Below, piece by piece: positions 1-6,686 of a DNA stretch of 11,048 nt. A program made the position numbers and the translations under genes. How positions within the stretch are numbered: the stretch's first letter is position 1; each line of letters opens with the position of its first letter. Origin of the DNA: Candidatus Zhuqueibacterota bacterium 4484_219 (GTDB lineage: Bacteria; Zhuqueibacterota; JdFR-76; 4484-219); the NCBI GenBank assembly GCA_002085035.1, contig MZGM01000041.1:1-11048 (forward strand). Reading direction: 5' to 3'. Below the pieces are notes generated by a model. That model saw nothing but the letters and a program-made list of their open reading frames with translations, ran no database searches and had not been told where the DNA came from.

Positions 1-656
1 ATTTCTAAGGCGTTTAAGGCAACTCTCGCATCACTGTTAGCCAGATGAACAATCAGAGCGCAAGCATCTTCATCCAATTGGACAGCCAGGCGGCGCAACT
101 CAACGTCTTGCTGCAAGGCACGCTCGATGATCTGCTTAAGCTCCGTTTCGCTCAACGGATTGAGCCTAAACACCCGACAACGAGAAAGCAGTGGCGAAAT
201 TACCTCAAAAGAAGGATTCTCCGTAGTAGCACCAATTAACAGAATTGTTCCATCTTCCACCTCATGGAGCAAAGCATCCTGTTGAGCTTTGTTGAAACGA
301 TGGATCTCGTCAATGAACAAAATAGTACGTTTGTTCAGTCTCAAATTTAGCCGAGCACGTTCCAGAATTTTACGTACCTCGCTAACTCCCGAAGTAACGG
401 CACTAAGAGCGAAAAAGTCAGAATTAGTCTCAGCAGCGATTATGTAAGCCAGTGTTGTTTTCCCTGTCCCTGGAGGTCCCCAAAAAATCATTGACATCAG
501 CTGGTCAGATAAGATTGCTTCTTGCAAGATCTTACCTGGCCCAAGAATATGCTCCTGTCCGATAAATTCGTCCAGAGTTTTGGGACGAACTCGATCAGCC
601 AGCGGCTGATAGCGCTTGTCCTTTTCCCCCTTTCGGGTAGATTCAAACAAGTCCAT
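1..656 (-). CDS. rarA: RarA/MgsA replication-associated recombination AAA+ ATPase (partial, N-terminal 218 codons)
   Basis: The frame is open from the ATG at 656 to the window edge, so the C-terminal half (rest of the lid and the tetramerisation domain of a protein usually 400-450 residues long) lies outside. RarA is a clamp-loader-like ATPase that acts at stalled replication forks. Visible motifs, numbered from the start: Walker A GPPGTGKT (60-67), the family signature ALSAVTSGV (83-91), Walker B ILFIDEIHRF (112-121), sensor 1 GATTEN (142-147) and a probable arginine finger in SRCRVF (R159). The N-terminal block PLADRVRPKTLDEFIGQ is the usual RarA opening and supports this start. The upstream sequence has only a weak GGGA as a ribosome site. 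The gene follows capA by about 40 bases on the same strand and could be co-transcribed with it. Family assignment is secure; only completeness is unknown. Confidence 0.95.
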   Translation of the reverse strand, partial: MDLFESTRKGEKDKRYQPLADRVRPKTLDEFIGQEHILGPGKILQEAILSDQLMSMIFWGPPGTGKTTLAYIIAAETNSDFFALSAVTSGVSEVRKILERARLNLRLNKRTILFIDEIHRFNKAQQDALLHEVEDGTILLIGATTENPSFEVISPLLSRCRVFRLNPLSETELKQIIERALQQDVELRRLAVQLDEDACALIVHLANSDARVALNALE

Positions 657-696
657 AGTAGTCCCATTTACAATTAAATGAAATTTTGGTAACTTA

Positions 697-1779
697 TTAA
701 AATTTAACTGATTCCTGATTTCTAATTTTCAGATTGCCATTTTCGTCGAAGACATCGTAACCACCATTGAGAGGCCGGGAAAGAGCATTTAAGTGCTGAA
801 ATAGTTTTCTTGCCTGTTTAGCAGGCAAAATCCGGGGTTGAAATTGTACCTCGCGGTTGTAGACATTGATGGGGAAAATTTTTGCTGAACAAAGATGTGA
901 GCGAGATAATTTTACCTTGAGGATCACACTACAGCGAGCATTCTCGCTGTACGAACCAAAGATAAGATTTCCCAGACTGTAAGCAATTAAACGGTTTTTG
1001 TAGATTTCAAACCCTTGTAGAACGTGGGGATGATGACCAACTACCAGATCGGCACCTGCGTCAATAGTTGCGTGTGCCATTGGCTGCTGATAGTATCGCA
1101 AGGTATCCTGTAACTCCTTGCCCCAATGAAATGAGACAATAACAAAAAAACCCTGCTGGTGCATCTTACTTATCGAGTCTTGAATTACTGCCAAATAAGG
1201 ATAGGCAGTGCCAGGAGTTTTTTCCGTAGCCCAAAATTCTTTGGGTAAAGTCATAGAAAAGGCGAAATAGGCAATCTTGTTTTTACCGACTGAGAGACGG
1301 GCCGGGCTAAATGCCTCTTGCAGATTCACTCCCGCACCTGCACAATGAATCCCCAGACTGTCCAAAGTTCGAAGCGTCTGGCGTAATCCCATAATCCCAT
1401 AATCCATGATATGGTTGTTGGCCAAACTGACGGCATCAAAACCTGCTAACTTCAAAGCTTTAGCATATCTGGGGTGAACACGAAAGACAAAAGCTTTTTC
1501 AATTGCTTCACCGTTAGTTGCAAACGGGGCCTCTAAATTGCCAATACAAAGTTGAGAATCTTGCAGGATGTTTCTGATTTGACGAAAGGGATAATCACAT
1601 CCTTCAGTTTTCAAATAGTCGACAACCCAGTTGCCCAACATTATGTCTCCAACTGCGGCAACGGTAATCTCCTGAGAAAGTGAGTCAGAAAAATCGGACA
1701 CATTTTCCTGAGCACTTGTATTAGAAACGAAAAGGCAGCACAGCCCCACCACAAAGAACCGAATAACTGATAAGTACAA
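697..1779 (-). CDS. CapA-family (PGA_cap) secreted metallophosphatase-like protein
   Basis: This 360-residue protein has an N-terminal signal peptide: a hydrophobic stretch at about residues 5-19 ending in NTSAQE, so it is probably periplasmic or exported. The CapA/PgsA fold is calcineurin-like. Motifs seen are AAVGDIMLG (41-49, metal-binding Asp45), NLEAPF (81-86), SLANNHIMDYG (118-128), SFHWGKE (216-222), VVGHHPHVLQGFE (246-258) and AYSLGNLIF (266-274). All expected metal and catalytic positions look intact. CapA proteins are named from capsule poly-gamma-glutamate synthesis, but most members outside cap operons have no proven substrate, and no capB/capC is nearby. The start is TTG, supported by GGGGAG six bases upstream and by the signal peptide; the next in-frame Met lies inside the first motif. 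It lies 69 bases beyond the end of the coiled-coil gene and precedes rarA. Confidence 0.9.
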   Translation of the reverse strand: MYLSVIRFFVVGLCCLFVSNTSAQENVSDFSDSLSQEITVAAVGDIMLGNWVVDYLKTEGCDYPFRQIRNILQDSQLCIGNLEAPFATNGEAIEKAFVFRVHPRYAKALKLAGFDAVSLANNHIMDYGIMGLRQTLRTLDSLGIHCAGAGVNLQEAFSPARLSVGKNKIAYFAFSMTLPKEFWATEKTPGTAYPYLAVIQDSISKMHQQGFFVIVSFHWGKELQDTLRYYQQPMAHATIDAGADLVVGHHPHVLQGFEIYKNRLIAYSLGNLIFGSYSENARCSVILKVKLSRSHLCSAKIFPINVYNREVQFQPRILPAKQARKLFQHLNALSRPLNGGYDVFDENGNLKIRNQESVKF

Positions 1780-1818
1780 TCTTCTCTCCCCGAGAATGAC
1801 TTGTGAAACAAGACACCG

Positions 1819-1833
1819 AGTGTTCTTAACACT
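1819..1833. repeat. Short perfect inverted repeat between coiled-coil gene and capA
   Basis: AGTGTT, loop CTT, AACACT: a 6-bp perfect stem. A run of Ts follows on the plus strand, so it resembles a weak terminator for rightward transcription, although no rightward gene ends here. Leftward transcripts read through it into capA. It could equally be an mRNA stem between two cistrons. The function is unknown. Confidence 0.3.
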
Positions 1834-1848
1834 TTTAATTTCAATCTG

Positions 1849-2193
1849 TTACTCTGCCACAGATTGTTCGGATGTGGCTTCGGGTCTTTTGCTTTTACTC
1901 ACCATCTCTAATTCTTCATTCTTCTCATCTAGTTGTTTTTGCAAGTTGTTAATTTCCTCAACCATTTTCATGATTTCTTCATCGTCAGCTATATTTTTAC
2001 TCTTGCTCTCTTCCTGCACAATCAACTGAAAAACATACTCTCCCAGTCTGGCGAACTTTGCCTCAATTTTGCGCTTGAGTCCCAAAATATCCATTTTTAA
2101 TTTACCAATGCGAGTAAATTGCTCAGTTTTCTCAGAGAGATAAGCTGCCCCCTCATCTACGCCTTTCTTGATTTTATCCCAGAAAGTTTTCAT
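1849..2193 (-). CDS. Small cytoplasmic coiled-coil protein of unknown function
   Basis: I take the ATG at 2193 (114 residues, starting MKTFWDKIKKGVDEGAA) because a strong SD, AAGGAGG, sits about 8 bases upstream. A GTG three codons earlier would overlap that SD. There is no signal peptide or membrane segment. The N-terminal third is an amphipathic Lys/Glu-rich region. Residues 32-57 form a helix, and residues about 67-102 (EEIMKMVEEINNLQKQL and onward) show the heptad pattern of a coiled coil. The tail is polar and probably disordered. I do not recognise a named family. The protein has its own promoter candidate just upstream (2224-2252) and is followed by capA. A structural or adaptor role through helix pairing is possible but unproven. 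Confidence 0.75.
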   Translation of the reverse strand: MKTFWDKIKKGVDEGAAYLSEKTEQFTRIGKLKMDILGLKRKIEAKFARLGEYVFQLIVQEESKSKNIADDEEIMKMVEEINNLQKQLDEKNEELEMVSKSKRPEATSEQSVAE

Positions 2194-2201
2194 CCCGCAC
2201 A

Positions 2202-2208
2202 CCTCCTT
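2202..2208 (-). promoter_or_regulatory. Strong Shine-Dalgarno site that fixes the start of the coiled-coil gene
   Basis: Read on the minus strand this is AAGGAGG. The GGAGG core lies 8 bases before the ATG at 2193. It would overlap the alternative GTG at 2202, so it decides for the ATG. Confidence 0.7.
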
Positions 2209-2223
2209 GTGAATGTTTAAGAG

Positions 2224-2252
2224 ATTAAAACTTCACCAACTCTGATTGACAA
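2224..2252 (-). promoter_or_regulatory. Sigma70-like promoter for the coiled-coil gene
   Basis: On the minus strand: -35 TTGTCA (2252-2247), a 17-base spacer, and -10 TTTAAT (2229-2224). Each hexamer differs from consensus at one position. Transcription would start near 2217, leaving a leader of about 24 bases with the strong SD inside it. The fit is good, but the sigma factor preference of the host is unknown. Confidence 0.5.
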
Positions 2253-2305
2253 GAATGTTGTTGAAAATACAGCTTTTTACCTCATGCTATTGTGTTTTAC
2301 GATGT

Positions 2306-2835
2306 TTAATTTATTTGAGTTTCCCTGTTTTCCAGCTCCTGCAATTTTTGCACAATATCGTTAAAGTTTGAATAGGGGAAAAAGTGCACCTGGTGACGTT
2401 GGCAGTATTCCATCAATTCGCCCTTAGAAAACAGTACATCAGCTTCTTTGACAGCACAACGATCTGAAAGTCCATCACCTATGTAAATAGTGTAATTCCC
2501 TTGTTCCCGACTCTGACGCAGATGATAACCTTTACAATTTGCACACGCTCCACAAGTGTGTTGCCAGTAAGGAAACTGGGGAACAATCCGATTGGTATTA
2601 ACAAAACACAAATGATTGGCTCGGACTTCTAAGTAGCCAAAGTGGTAGTTTTCCAGAATCCGCTTGATGTAGAAATCCAACCCATCGCTCAACACTATCA
2701 ACGGGTAGGTGCGGGATCGACAATATTCAACCAGTTCGGAAAAAGTGGGATCGATTTTTTGACTGTCACATCTCCTACATCATTATAGGTAATAGTCCCA
2801 TCAAAGTCACAAAAGATTTCCCAGTGTTTGATCAT
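2306..2835 (-). pseudogene. MtnX/PSPase-like HAD phosphatase, broken by internal deletion and frameshift
   Basis: The ATG at 2835 opens a frame beginning MIKHWEIFCDFDGTITYNDVGD, which carries HAD motif I (Asp10, Asp12). That frame stops after about 45 codons. The rest of the family continues in another frame from about 2757: KIDPTFSELVEYC, then LIVLSDGLDFYIKRIL (motif II), a Cys cluster CGACANCKGYHL, and IGDGLSD (metal-binding motif). Family members (2-hydroxy-3-keto-5-methylthiopentenyl-1-phosphate phosphatase-like, HAD subfamily IB) run to about 215-235 residues and have roughly 40-50 residues between the DFDGT segment and the IDPTF segment. Here the two nearly touch, so about 120-140 bases seem to have been lost, with the frameshift, around 2755-2775 near a run of six As. 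Without repair the protein would lack a complete cap domain. It is probably inactive; an assembly error is the main alternative. No other methionine-salvage gene is present in the window. Confidence 0.75.
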
Positions 2836-2875
2836 AAGTTTCTATCCTCATTAACTTACCGACAACACAAGAGTA

Positions 2876-2908
2876 AATTAAAAAGGCATAATCTCCTTAG
2901 ATTATGCC
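2876..2908 (-). terminator. Rho-independent terminator of fba
   Basis: Read on the minus strand: GGCATAATCT, loop AAGG, AGATTATGCC (2908-2885), a perfect 10-bp stem followed directly by TTTTTAATTT. It lies about 30 bases after the fba stop codon and ahead of the broken phosphatase, so fba is probably transcribed as a single-gene unit. Confidence 0.85.
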
Positions 2909-2936
2909 TCCTTGTAACACTTAGCCACATCGCTTC

Positions 2937-3875
2937 TCAGGTTACTGCTTTACCCTTGCAACCCAGCACATCGAGTTTGTGCAGTACCATATTCCGCACA
3001 GCATCCCGAGCCGGGGCAAGATACTTACGGTAGTCAAATACCGAAGGCTGAGTAGCAAAAAACTCTCGCAATTTTGCCGTTATTGCCAGACGAATGTCTG
3101 TGTCGATGTTAACTTTGCAAATCCCCATTTTCACAGCTTTGGAGATCATTTCTTCTGGTACGCCTCTGGCATTGGGCAATTGACCACCGTATTTGTTACA
3201 CAGCTCTACCAATTCTTGGGGAACCGATGAAGAACCATGCATCACCAGTGGGAAACCCTTTAAACGACGGGTAAGTTCTTCTACCAGATCTAATGCCAAC
3301 ACAGGTTCTCCCTTGAATTTGTATGCTCCGTGCGAAGTACCAATAGCTACTGCTAAAGAATCTACTTTGGTACGTTCTACGAAAATCTCTGCTTCATCTG
3401 GATCGGTTAGAAATGCTTCCTTTTCACTTACCTGCACATGTTCCTCGATACCACCCAACCTGCCCAGTTCAGCCTCTACTACTTTACCCGCAGCATGAGC
3501 GTAATCTACTACTTGCTTAGTAATTCTGATGTTTTCTTCGAGGGGTAAAGCGGAAGCATCAATCATTACCGAGGTAAAAATGGGGTCGTCTACACAAGCT
3601 TTGCAAAGTTCAAAATCAGGACCATGATCAAGATGGACGGCAAGCTCCAACTCTTTGTGTTCTTCCAGTGCAGCTTCCACTAATTTACGCAAATAGGTCA
3701 TCCCAGCATATTGCCGAGCACCTTTGGAAATCTGCAAAATGCCTGGTGCATTCCCCATGGCAAGAGCTTCCACCACACCCTGAATAACTTCCATGTTGTT
3801 GACATTAAACGCACCAATAGCATACCCACCATCGTATGCACGTTTGAACATCCCTTTGGTTGTTACTAATCCCAT
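2937..3875 (-). CDS. fba: Class II fructose-bisphosphate aldolase
   Basis: This 312-residue, zinc-dependent aldolase cleaves fructose 1,6-bisphosphate into glyceraldehyde 3-phosphate and dihydroxyacetone phosphate (glycolysis/gluconeogenesis, cytoplasm). Motifs: AVHLDHG (79-85) with the catalytic Asp83 and zinc ligand His84, VEAELGRLGG (133-142), GTSHGAYKF (179-187) with zinc ligand His182, MHGSSSVP (212-219) with His213, and KVNIDTD (254-260). The loop GQLPNARGVP (231-240) before the last motif and the overall length fit the type B class II enzymes of about 305 residues. The start is secure: AGGAGG lies five bases before the ATG. A tagatose-bisphosphate or other ketose-bisphosphate aldolase is a less likely alternative, since no sugar-specific genes are nearby. 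It has its own promoter (3952-3980) and terminator (2876-2908). Confidence 0.95.
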   Translation of the reverse strand: MGLVTTKGMFKRAYDGGYAIGAFNVNNMEVIQGVVEALAMGNAPGILQISKGARQYAGMTYLRKLVEAALEEHKELELAVHLDHGPDFELCKACVDDPIFTSVMIDASALPLEENIRITKQVVDYAHAAGKVVEAELGRLGGIEEHVQVSEKEAFLTDPDEAEIFVERTKVDSLAVAIGTSHGAYKFKGEPVLALDLVEELTRRLKGFPLVMHGSSSVPQELVELCNKYGGQLPNARGVPEEMISKAVKMGICKVNIDTDIRLAITAKLREFFATQPSVFDYRKYLAPARDAVRNMVLHKLDVLGCKGKAVT

Positions 3876-3881
3876 ACTAAC

Positions 3882-3888
3882 CTCCTTT
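3882..3888 (-). promoter_or_regulatory. Strong Shine-Dalgarno site of fba
   Basis: Read on the minus strand the sequence is AAGGAGGT followed by TAGT and the ATG at 3875, an ideal spacing. It supports this start over any internal Met. Confidence 0.7.
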
Positions 3889-3951
3889 TCTGCATTTGTT
3901 TGATTCTAGTCTGAAAAATTTTTCCACTCTTGACTGGTTAAAGTTAAAAAC

Positions 3952-3980
3952 AATATACAAAAAAAATAGAGCTTTTGCAA
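3952..3980 (-). promoter_or_regulatory. Sigma70-like promoter for fba
   Basis: On the minus strand: -35 TTGCAA (3980-3975), exactly 17 bases, and -10 TATATT (3957-3952). The predicted start near 3945 leaves a leader of about 70 bases containing the GAAAAATTTTTC palindrome and the SD. Its hexamers and spacing are identical to those of the opposite-facing promoter at 4066-4094. Confidence 0.5.
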
Positions 3981-4065
3981 ATGATTTATCAACGAATCTC
4001 CAGCAAAATATTTCTAAAAAGAGATTGGAAAATCCGAGAAATGTGTTCAACTTCAAACATTGTAG

Positions 4066-4094
4066 TTGCAAGCATCTCTGGGAATTTGTATATT
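4066..4094 (+). promoter_or_regulatory. Sigma70-like promoter for the rightward WbqC-DUF2520 operon
   Basis: -35 TTGCAA (4066-4071), a 17-base spacer, and -10 TATATT (4089-4094). A start near 4101 would give a leader of about 36 bases before the ATG at 4137. The -10 matches consensus at five of six positions and the -35 at four. Confidence 0.5.
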
Positions 4095-4136
4095 ATTATT
4101 GAATCATCAATCGTCGAGACAATTTAATTCTGCACT

Positions 4137-4820
4137 ATGAAATTAGCTACCTTTACTCCTAAATATTGGCCAAGGCAGGTTTATTTTAAAAAATTGCTCA
4201 TGGCTGATGTAGTAGTGCTTTTAGATATTCAGCCATTCTCCTCTTCCACCCAAATCAACCGGGCCCCAATCAAAACGGTCAATGGTTGGCAGTGGATTAC
4301 CATACCTGTACTTAGCAAAGGAATGAAGGGACAACCACTTTGTCGGGTACAAATAAAGCCCGACACCACCTGGAGTAAACAGCATTTCCGCACCATATTA
4401 GTTAACTACAAAAATGCTCCTTTTTGGGAGACATACGCCGACTGGCTAAAACATACATATCAACAATCATGGACATTCCTTATTGAGTTAAATCATCACT
4501 TGTTGGAGTTTCTCGTTCAACAATTCCACATTAAGGCAAAAGTCGTCCTTGCTTCGCAGGTAGAAGCAACTGGCCTGCGGGAACAAAAGGTCGTGCGCTA
4601 TCTTGAAACTTTTTCTTGCGACACCTATGTGGTAGAAAGTGATGCCCGGTCGTTTTTTGACGATCGGATTTTAGTCCAACAGGGATTCGGCTGTCAATGG
4701 ATTTCTCCAAATGTCGAACCATATAATCAGCAGTTTGGCGATTTTTTACCTAATCTTTCTGTCCTCGATTTGCTTTTAAACGTCGGGCCTTATGGACACT
4801 GGCATTTGCAAAGGGAATAA
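4137..4820 (+). CDS. WbqC-family protein
   Basis: This 227-residue protein has the WbqC-like opening: FTPKYWPRQVYFKKLLMADVV (6-26) corresponds to the family pattern QPxYxPWxGYFxKI, followed by VVLLDIQPF (26-34), NRAPIKT (41-47), and ITIPV (54-58). The C-terminal segment YNQQFGDFLPNLSVLDLLLNVGP is also typical of the family. WbqC proteins were named from O-antigen gene clusters and their biochemical role is not settled. No glycosyltransferase or sugar-nucleotide gene is near here, so a role in surface sugars is only a family-based guess. There is no signal peptide or membrane segment. No SD is visible before the ATG. It is probably the first gene of the rightward transcription unit, followed after 64 bases by the DUF2520 gene. 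Confidence 0.85.
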   Translation: MKLATFTPKYWPRQVYFKKLLMADVVVLLDIQPFSSSTQINRAPIKTVNGWQWITIPVLSKGMKGQPLCRVQIKPDTTWSKQHFRTILVNYKNAPFWETYADWLKHTYQQSWTFLIELNHHLLEFLVQQFHIKAKVVLASQVEATGLREQKVVRYLETFSCDTYVVESDARSFFDDRILVQQGFGCQWISPNVEPYNQQFGDFLPNLSVLDLLLNVGPYGHWHLQRE

Positions 4821-4884
4821 AGTACTAATCTGGAATGCCGACCTCTAACATTCAATATCACTCATATGCGGCAACTTGAGCACC

Positions 4885-5787
4885 ATGGAAAAAATAAACT
4901 ACAATATCGGACTTATAGGCGCGGGGCGAGTGGGGCGCGCTCTGGCTCTGCGCCTGAATCAAGTGGGTTACCGGATATCATTAATAATGGATTGTTACCT
5001 CGAGAATGCCAAACAAGTGGCTAAACAACTACCCAACTCCTGCATAATTAGTGAAATGGGAAATTGGCCCCTCTTGGATGTACTCCTGCTCACAGTTCCT
5101 GACGACCAAATCCCTACTGTAGCGCAAAATTTGTGTAATTCTACAGTTGATTTGACTAACACTGTGGTAGCACACACCTCTGGTGCTACTACTTCCCAAG
5201 TTCTAATACCGCTAAAAGCTAAGGGCGCAATAGTAGCTTCTCTACATCCAATACAGACCTTCTCCGGAATAGAAGATGAAGCCAACAAAATTACTGGCAC
5301 CTATTTTGGCATAGAGGGGGAAGAAAAGGCTGTGACAATTCTAACTGAATTAGTACAGCGTATGAAAGGAATCCCATTGGTAATTTCTCCAGAGACAAAA
5401 CCAGTTTATCATGCAGCCTGTGTGTTCGCCTCGAACTACGTGGTGGTGCTGATGGCACTGGCGGAGGAGTTATTAAAAAAACTAAACATCAATTTGCAAA
5501 AACCTTGGAAAATTTTGTTGCCATTGCTTCAGGGAGTAGTGAAAAACATGCATCACCAAGACCCGAGCAAAGCCCTCACTGGTCCGATTTTACGTGGAGA
5601 TGTAAAAACTGTTCAAGCTCATTTGCAAGCATTAGCACAGGAATCCCCACTTTTAGTTCAAATATATCGAGAATTAGCACTGCAGGCGTTGGATATTTCG
5701 GAGCAATCACATCCTGAACTACAGACGAAATACAAACGGTTAAAAGAAATACTCCAAACATCCATTTGCGAAAAAGTTCAACAATAA
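4885..5787 (+). CDS. Rossmann-like and DUF2520 domain-containing protein (putative NAD(P)-dependent oxidoreductase)
   Basis: This protein has about 300 residues in two domains. The N-terminal Rossmann domain has IGLIGAGRVGRALALRL (8-24; the GxGxxG-type nucleotide loop), then LLLTVPDDQIP and AHTSGA. The middle signature ASLHPIQTFSG is typical of the family. The C-terminal DUF2520 helical domain has YHAACVFASNYVVVL and LTGPILRGDVKTVQAHL. The fold resembles ketopantoate reductase and F420/NADP oxidoreductases, but the substrate of this family is unknown. I prefer the ATG at 4885 because it places the nucleotide loop at the usual distance; a TTG at 4876 is an in-frame alternative and neither has a clear SD. 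It shares the rightward direction with the WbqC gene, and a possible new promoter begins just after its stop codon. Confidence 0.85.
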   Translation: MEKINYNIGLIGAGRVGRALALRLNQVGYRISLIMDCYLENAKQVAKQLPNSCIISEMGNWPLLDVLLLTVPDDQIPTVAQNLCNSTVDLTNTVVAHTSGATTSQVLIPLKAKGAIVASLHPIQTFSGIEDEANKITGTYFGIEGEEKAVTILTELVQRMKGIPLVISPETKPVYHAACVFASNYVVVLMALAEELLKKLNINLQKPWKILLPLLQGVVKNMHHQDPSKALTGPILRGDVKTVQAHLQALAQESPLLVQIYRELALQALDISEQSHPELQTKYKRLKEILQTSICEKVQQ

Positions 5788-5788
5788 C

Positions 5789-5817
5789 TTGCATTTTTGT
5801 TATTTTAAACGTATTTT
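5789..5817 (+). promoter_or_regulatory. Candidate promoter upstream of the Mut7-C gene
   Basis: TTGCAT (5789-5794), 17 bases, TATTTT (5812-5817), in the 90-base AT-rich gap after the DUF2520 gene. The -35 shares TTGCA with the two divergent promoters at 3952-3980 and 4066-4094. The -10 is weaker, and the AT-rich context makes chance matches likely. Confidence 0.3.
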
Positions 5818-5877
5818 TTATTAAGGGTAAAATTCGAGAAATCACCTTTACAGATTCACCTAAGATGCCTAAAAATA

Positions 5878-6345
5878 ATGAAATGTGAAGCAGATGCAAT
5901 TAAGTTTGCAGTGGATGTCATGTTAGGGAAATTAGCACGTTGGTTACGCATCCTCGGCTATGATACTTTCTACAATCCTAATCTTTCTGCAATGGAGCTA
6001 TTGAAAATTGCCAGAGATGAAAACCGCTTGCTCCTTACCCGAAATAAACATTTACTCTCACAGGCCGATTCCGTGCAACATCTACTGGTGGAATCCAATC
6101 ATCCCAAGGTACAGCTCAAGCAAGTTATTGTAACCTTTAACTTAGACACCTCTTCGTACATCTTTCGTCTTTGTACCTTGTGTAATACCGAAGTACATCC
6201 GCTACCAAAAGATAAACTACCAGACAATATTCCTAAATCTATCAGAGATGGCACCGAGTTCTTTTATCAATGCCCACATTGCCTGCGTGTTTATTGGAAG
6301 GGTAGCCACATCAAGCGCTTTCGGGAATTTTTAGATTCATTGTAA
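5878..6345 (+). CDS. Mut7-C RNase-domain protein (PIN-like nuclease with zinc ribbon)
   Basis: This 155-residue protein has the Mut7-C architecture: a PIN-like nuclease domain followed by a C4 zinc ribbon. The N-terminal signature is FAVDVMLGKLARWLRILGYD (10-29) with the acidic Asp13. The second motif, LLLTRNKHL (51-59), has Asn56 where most relatives have Asp (LLTRDxxL). The zinc ribbon is CTLC (99-102) plus CPHC (132-135), ending in VYWKGSHIKRF (138-148), the usual family close. The family is predicted to be RNase by similarity to the C-terminal domain of animal Mut-7; bacterial targets are unknown. Asp-to-Asn could weaken or abolish metal binding, though other acidic residues (Glu40, Asp47, Glu48) are near. 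No SD is visible. An ATG at 5865 opens only a seven-codon overlapping frame. The gene comes 25 bases before the 79-residue gene, likely in one operon. Confidence 0.88.
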   Translation: MKCEADAIKFAVDVMLGKLARWLRILGYDTFYNPNLSAMELLKIARDENRLLLTRNKHLLSQADSVQHLLVESNHPKVQLKQVIVTFNLDTSSYIFRLCTLCNTEVHPLPKDKLPDNIPKSIRDGTEFFYQCPHCLRVYWKGSHIKRFREFLDSL

Positions 6346-6370
6346 CTTTCAACTTAAAATTTTATTTCTA

Positions 6371-6610
6371 ATGGCCACGCAAAAAGAAATTGAACAAGAA
6401 GAACAAAAGCTTCGCCGATTACGATTCCTGGTTGATTTCACCACTCATCTCCTTTATCAAGAGGACATGAGCATGCTGGAAATGCTGGAGTTAGTAGAAG
6501 CTACAAAGCAACGTATTCTGGAACTTTTTCCTGACAAGGAAGAAACTTACAACCTGATTTACAAACCGCGCTTCGAACGCATTATCCGCGAGAGACTGGG
6601 TTCTAATTGA
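6371..6610 (+). CDS. Small helical protein of unknown function (79 aa)
   Basis: I do not recognise this protein. It is charged and almost entirely predicted helical, opening MATQKEIEQEEQKLRRLRFLVD and closing YKPRFERIIRERLGSN. A central amphipathic stretch, MSMLEMLELVEATKQRILEL, could pair with another helix. There are no Cys residues, no signal peptide and no membrane segment. It is likely real: the intergenic gaps are tight (25 bases after the Mut7-C gene), its codon use matches its neighbours, and it is uninterrupted in a compact same-strand cluster. No SD precedes its ATG. Position between two predicted nucleases makes an accessory or regulatory role conceivable, but that is only context. 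Confidence 0.7.
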   Translation: MATQKEIEQEEQKLRRLRFLVDFTTHLLYQEDMSMLEMLELVEATKQRILELFPDKEETYNLIYKPRFERIIRERLGSN

Positions 6611-6686
6611 AAAAATCTGTATGGACATCATCAGCTCTTGTGGAAAAGTTTGAATGACCAAATAACTTATCTTCAATTAACTTTTT

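Larger units (their letters stand above)
3876..4136. promoter_or_regulatory. Divergent AT-rich intergenic region between fba and the WbqC-family gene
   Basis: This 261-base region separates the two arms of the window. It contains a promoter candidate on each strand (listed separately) and a perfect 12-bp palindrome, GAAAAATTTTTC, at 3913-3924 in the predicted fba leader, which could be an operator or chance in AT-rich DNA. Two short frames of 64 and 68 codons cross it on opposite strands, but they show no family signature and no SD, so I do not call them genes. Confidence 0.6.

Noticed and set aside
45..239. Rightward 64-codon frame at the left edge.
   Set aside because: It is antisense to the well-supported rarA coding sequence and has no signature.
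1796..2029. Rightward Ser/Leu-rich 77-codon frame that looks like a membrane protein.
   Set aside because: It is the antisense of the Glu/Lys-rich coiled-coil gene, whose codons give Ser/Leu/Phe-rich complements.
2750..2775. Programmed -1 frameshift at the A6 run joining the two halves of the MtnX-like gene.
   Set aside because: The heptamer is not a canonical slippery site. More importantly, about 40-50 family residues are missing at the junction, which slippage alone cannot restore.
3877..4102. Two overlapping short frames on opposite strands in the divergent intergenic region (68 and 64 codons).
   Set aside because: They have low-complexity, AT-driven composition, no SD and no family signature. 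They also overlap the likely promoters.
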